From: Actinomycetes bacterium
GTDB lineage: Bacteria > Actinomycetota > Acidimicrobiia > Acidimicrobiales > UBA8190
DNA length: 20,699 bases
Assembly (NCBI GenBank): GCA_021798135.1
Contig: JAJZYI010000022.1
Location: forward strand, 1 to 20,699
Direction of reading: 5' to 3'
Numbering within the stretch: the first letter of the stretch is position 1; every line of letters begins with the position of its first letter. This document shows positions 8,196 through 13,905 of this stretch, in pieces. Below the pieces are notes generated by a model. That model was not told the DNA's origin and made no database searches. It saw only the letters and a program-made list of their open reading frames with translations. Both the position numbers and the translations under genes were made by a program.

Positions 8196-8476
8196 CGTGC
8201 CTCCCTCGGATGGTGTGCCGGATGACGCGGGCGGGACCGGACGCCGTCCGGCCGGTCCGGTCGGTGCGTCCCGTCGTCGATGCCCCGGCGCCACCGGCTG
8301 CCGCCCGGCGGCCGCAGCGCCGCTCCCCGCGGGCGGCGAGCCGCCCACGACGAATTCTCGCCGGTCGTCCGGCTCGGGTCAACGTGGTCGCCGCTGGCGC
8401 CGCCGGCCCCGCCCGCGGGACGCCGGGTGGGGCCGCCCACGCCGCACCCGGCCGAGCGGCCTCGCCTAGCCTGCGG
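8196..8476. other. Intergenic region with nested palindromes before the dehydrogenase
   Basis: No gene seen. CCGGAC-GCC-GTCCGG (8237-8251), flanked by GACCGG (8235-8240) and CCGGTC (8252-8257), lies about 42 bp upstream of the dehydrogenase ATG. It could be an operator or leader hairpin, but short GC palindromes are expected often at this base composition. Confidence 0.3.
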
Positions 8477-9487
8477 TCAGCGCTGAGGCCACCACGGCAG
8501 GCGGCGACGGGTGGCTCCGGCCCGCTGCCACGCCGGCACGCGCCGCCGCCGGATCGCCCGGCTGCTCCCCGACTGCCGCAGGACCCGCTCCTCGCGTTCT
8601 CGCCGGCGCCGCAGGCGCCGGCGACGCCAGCCCCCCACCGCCCCGGGTGCGGTCGCCACCGCGAGGGCTGCCGCCGCGCCACCGGCGAGCACCCCGACGG
8701 ACTCCCCCACCGGGCGGGTCGTCACGCCCAGGCCGAACCCCGGCAGCACCGTGCCCAGGTGCGCCGCCTCGGCGGCGGCGAGGGCTACGGCCCCGGCCGT
8801 GCCCTGCGACGTCCCGACCGTCTGGGCGATCTCGACCACGGCGGCGGTCCCGACGCGGAACAGGACGATGCGCGCGGTGCCCGCCGGGTTGCTCGGCGAC
8901 GGTGTCGCCGGCGCCGCCGGCGCGACGTGGTAGACGATGCCGGTCGCCCCCGCCACCCCGGGCACGGCGAAGTGCCCGGTCAGCGTGTACGTGTCCCCGC
9001 TCACCGAGCGGCTGGCACCGTACTGCTTGCGGACCTGGTCGAGCGCCTGCGCGGCCTGCGACGCCGTGGGCAGGAGCAGCACGAGCAGGCCGGCGTTGGC
9101 CTGGGTCGCCTTGGCCGGCGCCTGCCACTCGGCCTCGTAGATGCCCGTGTGCCCGGGGTCGGCGCTCCCGGCCCGGCGGACGACGCCCAGCGTGCTCTTC
9201 GCCGGCGGCTGCGCCGTGGCCACCGCGGGCTTGGCGGCCACGCCGGACATGTGGGGCGTGTGGACGACGAGCGCGGCCAGCCGCGACGTCTCGATGCGCG
9301 TCTGGCGGACGAAGACGGCCCAGCAGGTGACGGCCGCCACCACGACGAGCGCCGCCGCCGACAGGCGCTGCGCCCACCGGCGCCAGGCGGGAGGGGCGCC
9401 GGCACCGGGCCCCGCCGCGTCCGGCGCACCCGCCGTCCCCGGCCCGTCGGCGGCGTCCCGCCTGACGGCCCGCCTGGTCACGTCCAC
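8477..9487 (-). CDS. Two-pass membrane protein of unknown function
   Basis: I do not recognise a family. The 336 residues comprise a Pro/Ala/Gly-rich N-terminus, TM1 about 42-60 (LSAAALVVVAAVTCWAVFV), an outside domain of about 200 residues, TM2 about 264-286 and an Arg-rich 50-residue C-terminal tail starting with WRRRRLRRRR. By the positive-inside rule both ends should be cytoplasmic. The outside domain contains one VYHVAP segment and repeated Ala/Val/Thr strands but no motif I can name. GTG 9487 was chosen because GGACGGAGGG lies 8 bases upstream; GTG 9481 is an alternative. It follows pabA on the same strand (154-bp gap). In mycobacteria a membrane protein (DUF881) also sits between pabA/trpG and crgA, but this protein does not look like it. 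Confidence 0.75.
   Translation of the reverse strand: MDVTRRAVRRDAADGPGTAGAPDAAGPGAGAPPAWRRWAQRLSAAALVVVAAVTCWAVFVRQTRIETSRLAALVVHTPHMSGVAAKPAVATAQPPAKSTLGVVRRAGSADPGHTGIYEAEWQAPAKATQANAGLLVLLLPTASQAAQALDQVRKQYGASRSVSGDTYTLTGHFAVPGVAGATGIVYHVAPAAPATPSPSNPAGTARIVLFRVGTAAVVEIAQTVGTSQGTAGAVALAAAEAAHLGTVLPGFGLGVTTRPVGESVGVLAGGAAAALAVATAPGAVGGWRRRRLRRRREREERVLRQSGSSRAIRRRRVPAWQRAGATRRRLPWWPQR
8601..8623. repeat. Perfect 10-bp inverted repeat inside a coding region
   Basis: CGCCGGCGCC-GCA-GGCGCCGGCG, a 10-bp stem with a 3-nt loop. Read on the minus strand it encodes most of the RRRRLRRRR part of the membrane protein's cytoplasmic tail. Confidence 0.85.
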
Positions 9488-9569
9488 GGGGCGCGCCCTC
9501 CGTCCCCGCCGGCACCGATCGGGACGCCGGTGCCGGGGATCGACCGGCGCTCCGCCCGCCAGCGGCGGC

Positions 9570-9644
9570 GGCACCGGCCGGTCAGGCGAGACTCCCCCGA
9601 GCGCCGAGCGGACGTGTGGCGCTCCCCCGGGCACCGGCCGGTCA
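9570..9644. repeat. Direct repeat TGACCGGCCGGTGCC, 60 bp apart, starting at the pabA stop
   Basis: On the minus strand the 15-mer TGACCGGCCGGTGCC begins exactly with the pabA stop codon (9644) and recurs 60 bp downstream (9584-9570). Between the copies lie two related GGGGGAG-containing segments, so this looks like a decayed repeat of roughly 30-bp units. The 15-mer contains the palindrome ACCGGCCGGT. Confidence 0.8.
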
Positions 9645-10256
9645 TATGGCGCTCTCCCGGGCGTCGGCGGCGGCCCCGTGCTGGGCCGACGCCAGGAAGT
9701 TGGCCAGGAGGGCCGGTCCGGACGGGGTCAGGATCGACTCGGGGTGGAACTGGACGCCCTCGACCGGCAGCTCGCGGTGCCTGAGGCCCATGACCACGCC
9801 GTCGTCGGTCCAGGCGGACACGAGCAGCGCGTCCGGGACCGACGGCGGGTCGACGACCAGCGAGTGGTAGCGGGTGGCGGTGAACGGGTCGGGCAGGCCG
9901 TGCAGCACGCCGCTGCCGTCGTGGTGGATGTCCGACGTCTTGCCGTGCATGAGCACGGGCGCCCGCACCACGCGCCCGCCGAAGGCCTGGCCGATGCACT
10001 GGTGCCCCAGGCAGACGCCGAGGATCGGCACGCTGCCGGCAAGCTCCCGCACGACGTCGAGCGACACGCCGGCGTCCTCCGGCCGGCCGGGGCCGGGCGA
10101 GATGATCACGGCGTCGGGCCGGAGCGCCCGGATGCCGGCGACGTCGATCGCGTCGTTGCGGTGCACCACAGGCTCCGCGCCGAGCTCGCCGAGCTCCTGC
10201 ACCAGGTTGTAGGTGAAGGAGTCGTAGTTGTCGACGACCAGGACGCGCACCGGCAC
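9642..10256 (-). CDS. pabA: Glutamine amidotransferase component of PabA/TrpG type
   Basis: Class I glutaminase subunit (204 residues) that releases ammonia from glutamine for aminodeoxychorismate synthase (folate) or anthranilate synthase (tryptophan). It begins with the family signature VLVVDNYDSFTYNLVQ, contains SPGPGRPEDAG (53-63), the nucleophile elbow GVCLGHQCIGQ with Cys82, and the His171/Glu173 pair in GVQFHPESI, so the triad is complete. The KTSDIHHDGSG segment is usual for PabA/TrpG. The start is one of two nearby GTG codons (10256 or 10250); the frame runs further upstream but without family similarity. No synthase large subunit is in the window. Position next to divergent crgA matches the conserved actinobacterial arrangement, where this gene is often annotated trpG. 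Which pathway it serves cannot be decided from sequence. Confidence 0.92.
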   Translation of the reverse strand: MPVRVLVVDNYDSFTYNLVQELGELGAEPVVHRNDAIDVAGIRALRPDAVIISPGPGRPEDAGVSLDVVRELAGSVPILGVCLGHQCIGQAFGGRVVRAPVLMHGKTSDIHHDGSGVLHGLPDPFTATRYHSLVVDPPSVPDALLVSAWTDDGVVMGLRHRELPVEGVQFHPESILTPSGPALLANFLASAQHGAAADARESAI

Positions 10257-10338
10257 CGGCGTGGACTCTACAGCCGGGCCCGCCCACCCCGGGGCCGGCC
10301 CGGGCCGAGGTCGAGCGCCTGCCACGGCGCCGGCTGGC

Positions 10339-10344
10339 TATCCT
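10339..10344 (+). promoter_or_regulatory. -10 element of a probable leaderless crgA promoter
   Basis: TATCCT lies 6 bases before the crgA ATG, with no Shine-Dalgarno sequence between them. This matches a TANNNT -10 with the transcript starting at the start codon. No convincing -35 is visible. Confidence 0.55.
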
Positions 10345-10350
10345 CCTGGG

Positions 10351-10626
10351 ATGGCACGCACGGCTGACAGGGCGCGCTCGGCCGGGAGCGCCAACCGGCG
10401 ACAGGCGGCACGCCGGGGCGGTCGCTACACCCCGCCGACGCCCCGGGACGTCCGCAAGAGCCCGAAGTGGATGGGTCCGGCGATCGCCGCCATCCTGCTC
10501 GTCGGCGTCCTCATGATCGTCCTCAACTACTTCGACGTGCTCCCGGCGTCGCCCACCAACTGGTACCTGCTCGGCGGCATCGTCGTCTTCGCCGGCGGCT
10601 TCGGTCTCGCCACGCGCTGGCGCTGA
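10351..10626 (+). CDS. crgA: Cell division protein CrgA
   Basis: Small septation protein of 91 residues, which in actinomycetes sits in the membrane, contacts FtsZ and septal peptidoglycan synthesis proteins and helps coordinate septum formation. The layout is typical: a basic N-terminus (Arg-rich to residue 40), the conserved YTPPTPRDVRKSPKW segment (26-40), TM1 about 42-60, a short outside loop with NYFDVLPASPTNWY, TM2 about 72-88 and the terminal ATRWR. Length and order match the family. The start is supported by the adjacent -10 element. It is divergent from pabA (94-bp gap) and is followed by a strong hairpin at 10666-10702. Confidence 0.95.
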   Translation: MARTADRARSAGSANRRQAARRGGRYTPPTPRDVRKSPKWMGPAIAAILLVGVLMIVLNYFDVLPASPTNWYLLGGIVVFAGGFGLATRWR

Positions 10627-10633
10627 CCGGCGT

Positions 10634-10649
10634 CCCGCCTGCGGGCGGG
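10634..10649. terminator. Short hairpin just after crgA
   Basis: CCCGCC-TGCG-GGCGGG, a 6-bp stem with a 4-nt loop, 7 bases after the crgA stop. It may assist the larger hairpin that follows. Confidence 0.35.
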
Positions 10650-10665
10650 CGCCGGCCCGGCAGCG

Positions 10666-10702
10666 CCGGAGCCGGGCACCCGTGTCGGGCGCCCGGCTCC
10701 GG
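10666..10702. terminator. Strong bidirectional terminator hairpin
   Basis: CCGGAGCCGGGC (10666-10677) pairs perfectly with GCCCGGCTCCGG (10691-10702). After one A-C mismatch, CCCG and CGGG extend the stem to a TGT loop. It lies midway between the convergent crgA and thiolase stops. It has no T-run, so intrinsic termination would rest on stem strength alone. Confidence 0.7.
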
Positions 10703-10761
10703 GCCGGACGGCATGACCTCGGCGCGCGGGCCGGCGGCAGCCGCCGACGGGCCGCTCGTGC

Positions 10762-11940
10762 TCAGCCGAGGCGCTCGATGATCGTCGCGTTGGCGAGCCC
10801 GCCGCCCTCGCACATCGTCTGCAGGCCGTAGCGGCCACCGGTGCGCTCCAGCTCGTTCAGCAGCGTCGCCATCAGCTTGGCGCCGGACCCGCCGAGCGGG
10901 TGGCCCAGGGCGATGGCCCCGCCGTTGACGTTGACCTTCTCCATGTCGGGGTGCAGCTCCTTCTCCCACGCCAGCACCACCGAGGCGAAGGCCTCGTTGA
11001 TCTCGACGAGGTCGACGTCGTCCATGGTGAGCTTGGCCTTCTCCAGCACCTTCTGGGTGGCGGGGATGGGGCCGGTGAGCATGGTCACGGGGTCGACGCC
11101 GGCCAGGGCGAAGGCGTGGAAGCGAGCCCGGGGGCGGAGCCCCAGCGCGTTCGCCCTCTCCTCGCTCATGATCAGCACGGCAGCGGCCCCGTCGGTGATC
11201 TGCGACGAGTTGCCGGCGGTGACCTTGCCGTCGGGCTTGAAGGCGGGCTTCAGGTTGGCCAGCACCTCGGCGGTGGTGTCGGGACGGACGCCCTCGTCGG
11301 TGCGCAGCTCCTCGCCCGACGCCGAGCCGTCGTCGTCCTTGACGGCGACGGGCACGATCTCGCGCTCGAAGCGACCCTCCGCCGTCGCCCGGGCGGCAAG
11401 CTGCTGGCTGCGCGCGCCGAACCGGTCGAGGTCCTCGCGGCTCAGCCCCCACTGGTCGGCGATCATCTCGGCCGAGATCCCCTGCGACACCAGGCCGCCG
11501 CGCTCCGCGTAGCGGCCCATCACGGTCGGCCCGAAGGGGAAGCCGAGATCGCGGACGACCGAGGATCCCATCGGCGTGTGGCTCATGTGCTCCACGCCGC
11601 CGGCGATGACCACGTCGTAGGCCCCGGCGATGACGCCCTGCGCGGCGAAGTGGACGGCCTGCTGCGACGACCCGCACTGGCGGTCGACGGTGGTGGCCGG
11701 CACCGACTCGGGGAAGCCGGCGGCGAGCACCGCGTTGCGGCCGACGTTGAGCGCCTGCTCGCCGACCTGCATGACACACCCCATGATCACGTCGTCGACC
11801 AGGGCAGGGTCGAGGTCGTTGCGCTGCACGAGCGCCCGCAGCGGCTCGGCCGCCAGGTCGACGGCGTGCCAGGCGCGGAGCTTGCCGTTGCGCTTGCCCC
11901 CCGGCGTGCGGACGGCGTCGACGATCACGGCAGTGGTCAT
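10762..11940 (-). CDS. Acetyl-CoA acetyltransferase (thiolase)
   Basis: Thiolase of 392 residues, catalysing either cleavage of 3-ketoacyl-CoA in beta-oxidation or condensation of two acyl-CoA units. Catalytic residues are visible: Cys89 in TTVDRQCGSSQQAVH (acyl-enzyme), His347 in IALGHPLGGSGAK and Cys377 in QTMCEGGGLANA, together with the INEAFA motif. Sequence style (RTPGGKRNGKL start, GGVEHMSHTPMGS) is that of the FadA-like thiolases common in multiple copies in actinomycetes for fatty-acid or steroid degradation. ATG 11940 has AAGGAGA about 6 bases upstream. It is divergent from a hotdog thioesterase gene, with a TGAC-N8-type dyad between them. No hydratase or dehydrogenase of the same pathway lies beside it, so the exact substrate is unknown. 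Confidence 0.94.
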   Translation of the reverse strand: MTTAVIVDAVRTPGGKRNGKLRAWHAVDLAAEPLRALVQRNDLDPALVDDVIMGCVMQVGEQALNVGRNAVLAAGFPESVPATTVDRQCGSSQQAVHFAAQGVIAGAYDVVIAGGVEHMSHTPMGSSVVRDLGFPFGPTVMGRYAERGGLVSQGISAEMIADQWGLSREDLDRFGARSQQLAARATAEGRFEREIVPVAVKDDDGSASGEELRTDEGVRPDTTAEVLANLKPAFKPDGKVTAGNSSQITDGAAAVLIMSEERANALGLRPRARFHAFALAGVDPVTMLTGPIPATQKVLEKAKLTMDDVDLVEINEAFASVVLAWEKELHPDMEKVNVNGGAIALGHPLGGSGAKLMATLLNELERTGGRYGLQTMCEGGGLANATIIERLG

Positions 11941-12014
11941 GACATCTCCTTTCGGAGGTCCGGAGGGGGTCCGCCGGAACCGGTGCGGACCGGTCGATCC
12001 TGGCGGCCACCGAA

Positions 12015-12032
12015 CCTGACTGCTTGGTCAAG
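12015..12032. promoter_or_regulatory. Possible TetR-type operator between thiolase and thioesterase
   Basis: CCTGAC-TGCTTG-GTCAAG: outer TGAC/GTCA half-sites in an imperfect 18-bp dyad. Dyads of this TTGAC/GTCAA style are common for actinobacterial TetR regulators of lipid genes. It lies 75 bp upstream of the thiolase start and 73 bp upstream of the thioesterase start, well placed to govern both. It is one of the least GC-rich stretches in the gap. Confidence 0.4.
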
Positions 12033-12091
12033 ATTGTTCCCGATGGCCGTCCACCGGGTCAACCCCGGGGCGCCCCCGCACAGGTCGGGGC

Positions 12092-12097
12092 TACGTT
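12092..12097 (+). promoter_or_regulatory. -10 element of a probable leaderless thioesterase promoter
   Basis: TACGTT, a TANNNT match, lies 7 bases before the GTG at 12105 with no Shine-Dalgarno sequence in between. It supports that GTG as the start. Confidence 0.45.
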
Positions 12098-12104
12098 GGC
12101 CGCC

Positions 12105-12596
12105 GTGAGCAGGCGAGTGAAGGACATGGACCGGTGGCTGGGGGACGGGGGGATGCCCGTGATCGCCGCCGTGGGCGCGTCGTTCACCGACTACGGCGTC
12201 GACGGCGAGGACCTGGGCTGGTCGGCCGCCACGTGGACACCGACCGAGCTGGCCTGCAACCCGCACGGGATCGTGCAGGCGGGGATCCACGCGCTGGTCG
12301 GGGACGCCGCCATGAACTTCGCCATCAACGCCGCACTGGCCGGACGGGACCGCACGCGGGGCACCCTGGAGATGAAGACGGAGACGATGCGCGCGGCCAC
12401 GCACGGAGCCGCCTACCTGGTGCGCGGCGAGGTCGTGCGCATGGCCCGGCAGGTCGCGTACGCGGAGGCGACCGTGCGCGACGACCGGGGCCGCGTGGTG
12501 AGCCGGGCGACGGGGACCTTCCTGCTGCACCGGGAGGCGCCGCCGGCCGCCGAGCAGGCAGACCAGGGCGGCGAGGGGCGACCGGACGGGCGATAG
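12105..12596 (+). CDS. PaaI-like hotdog-fold thioesterase
   Basis: Predicted acyl-CoA thioesterase of 163 residues. The core motif NPHGIVQAGIHALVGDAAM (52-70) matches the HG-containing turn and the long hotdog helix of the PaaI/YbgC-like group, with His54-Gly55 and Asp67 where the family carries active-site residues. The following strands (LEMKTETMRAA, YLVRGEVVRMARQVAYAEATV, RVVSRATGTFLLHR) complete one hotdog domain. Residues 145-163 are a loose acidic tail. GTG 12105 was chosen from the leaderless -10 element; ATG 12126 is a possible alternative. It is divergent from the thiolase, which suggests shared acyl-CoA metabolism. The stop codon overlaps the first copy of a 16-bp repeat. Confidence 0.85.
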   Translation: MSRRVKDMDRWLGDGGMPVIAAVGASFTDYGVDGEDLGWSAATWTPTELACNPHGIVQAGIHALVGDAAMNFAINAALAGRDRTRGTLEMKTETMRAATHGAAYLVRGEVVRMARQVAYAEATVRDDRGRVVSRATGTFLLHREAPPAAEQADQGGEGRPDGR

Positions 12597-12663
12597 CGGC
12601 AACCCCCACGGGCGGCAACCCCCACAGGCGGCAGGCAAGCCGGACGGGCCGCAGCCCCCACAG
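12596..12663. repeat. 16-bp direct repeats starting at a stop codon
   Basis: GCGGCAACCCCCACGG at 12596 and GCGGCAACCCCCACAG at 12612, a degenerate copy at 12628 and GCCGCAGCCCCCACAG at 12648. The last base of the thioesterase TAG stop is the first base of the array. The CCGGACGGG just before the array (12582-12590) also recurs inside it (12640-12648). Confidence 0.85.
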
Positions 12664-12730
12664 GCGAGCCCGCCCGCGGCCCCGTGCCCGTCCGAACACC
12701 GTCGCAGCCCTGCCGTACCGTGGCGACGTG

Positions 12731-12754
12731 CCGGCAGGGGCTCGGCCCTGCCGG
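12731..12754. other. Hairpin between thioesterase and ComF-like gene
   Basis: CCGGCAGGG, loop GCTCGG, CCCTGCCGG: a perfect 9-bp stem. It could end the thioesterase transcript. A TACCGT (-10-like) at 12716-12721 would instead put it at the 5' end of the ComF-like transcript as a leader hairpin. I cannot choose between these. The rest of the gap 12664-12875 shows no gene. Confidence 0.45.
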
Positions 12755-12875
12755 TCGTTCGGCCGTGGCGAGACGGCCCAACCAGCCGCCCACCGGTGCC
12801 CGCCACCCGATCGGCGCGCCCGCGGACCCGCCCCGCCGGCCGCCCGCTCCCCGCAACGAGGGTCGAGGAGGCGCC

Positions 12876-13859
12876 ATGACGAGCACCGCCGCGCTCGACG
12901 CCGACCGCGTCGTCGAGGCACCGGGCGGCCGGGCGCGACCGGGTGGGCCCGGTGGCACCGCCGACGGCACGCACCCCCCGGATGCCGCCGCGTGCGCGGC
13001 GCCGCCCGCGCGGACGCGCCGGAACCCGCCCTTCGGCGTCCCGGTTCCCGCTGGTGGCTCCGGCACCTGCGGGGTGTGCCATGGTCCCGCGGCGGCGCCG
13101 GCCAGGGTCTGCTGGTGCTGTCGTCGCCTGGAGCGCCAGCTCGGCGAGCCCGTGCCGCCGGTCGTGCCCGTCTGCCTCTACCGCCCCGGCGACGCCGTCC
13201 ATGCCACGTTACGTGGGTACAAGGACGCGGTGAGCGCCCAGGCTCGGGACCACCACGCGGCCCGCCTCGCCGGTGCCGTCGCGGACTTCCTCTCGGTCCA
13301 CGGCCCCTGCCTGGTGCGCCTGGCCGGCGCCGTCGACGCCCTGTGCACCGTGCCCGCGCTGCGGCACCGGGGGCCGGCCGGTGACGGCAGGGCCTCCGCC
13401 CCGGGCAGCGGGGCGAGGCCCATGCACGACGTCCTGCTGCGAGCGCTCGCGGCCGCCCCGGCGATCTCCCCCGCCGGGACGGTCCTCCTGGTGCCGGGCG
13501 CCGAGCCCGTGAGCCACCTCCACGCCGCGCCCGGGGCCTTCCGCCTGGCCGCACCACCACGACCGGGCACCCGCGTGCTGCTCGTCGACGACACGTGGAC
13601 CACGGGCGCCCACGCCGGCAGTGCCGCAGCCGCCGTCCGGGCCGCCGGCTGCTCCGTCGCCGCCGTCCTGGTGGCCGGCCGGGTCGTGCAGCCGTCGGCC
13701 TCGCCGGCCGTGCGGGACTGGTGGCGCCGCGCCCTCGGCAGCGCCGTCAGGCCGCCAAGCCCGGACGAGGACCACCGGCACCTGCTCGCGTCCGCGACCA
13801 CACCGTGCTGCCTGGCCTGGTGCCACGCCCGGCGCACCTCGTCAGGGGAGCCGCGCTGA
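12876..13859 (+). CDS. ComF-like phosphoribosyltransferase-fold protein
   Basis: 327 residues. A disordered Pro/Gly/Ala N-terminus (1-60) is followed by a Cys cluster CGVCHG...CWCC (Cys65, 68, 79, 81, 82) that looks like the zinc ribbon at the front of ComF/GntX proteins. Next comes YRPGDAVHATLRGYKD (102-117), comparable to the ComF LKYKG region. The type I PRTase PRPP-binding loop is VLLVDDTWTTG (234-244) followed by a helix. ComF is needed for DNA uptake in competent bacteria, but many genomes carry relatives with unknown roles. The middle (165-225) is longer and more variable than usual. ATG 12876 has GAGGAG about 7 bases upstream. It converges with the ABC-like gene across 46 bp. No other competence gene is in the window, so a role in DNA uptake is not implied. 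Confidence 0.8.
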   Translation: MTSTAALDADRVVEAPGGRARPGGPGGTADGTHPPDAAACAAPPARTRRNPPFGVPVPAGGSGTCGVCHGPAAAPARVCWCCRRLERQLGEPVPPVVPVCLYRPGDAVHATLRGYKDAVSAQARDHHAARLAGAVADFLSVHGPCLVRLAGAVDALCTVPALRHRGPAGDGRASAPGSGARPMHDVLLRALAAAPAISPAGTVLLVPGAEPVSHLHAAPGAFRLAAPPRPGTRVLLVDDTWTTGAHAGSAAAAVRAAGCSVAAVLVAGRVVQPSASPAVRDWWRRALGSAVRPPSPDEDHRHLLASATTPCCLAWCHARRTSSGEPR

Positions 13860-13905
13860 GCCCCGACGGCAGCGTCCCGGCCGGCCGAGCAGCCCACGTC
13901 GGCCG

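Noticed and set aside
8477..8486. Palindrome TCAGCGCTGA overlapping a stop codon
   Set aside because: It is only 10 bp with no loop, expected by chance, and not supported by a longer stem.
6607..8682. A 691-residue minus-strand frame overlapping the aldehyde dehydrogenase
   Set aside because: It is in a different frame from the enzyme, whose motifs are continuous, and consists of Arg/Gly-rich low-complexity sequence.
8466..9515. A 349-residue minus-strand frame overlapping the membrane protein
   Set aside because: It has no hydrophobic segments or start signal. The overlapping frame at 8477-9487 has two membrane helices and a ribosome-binding site.
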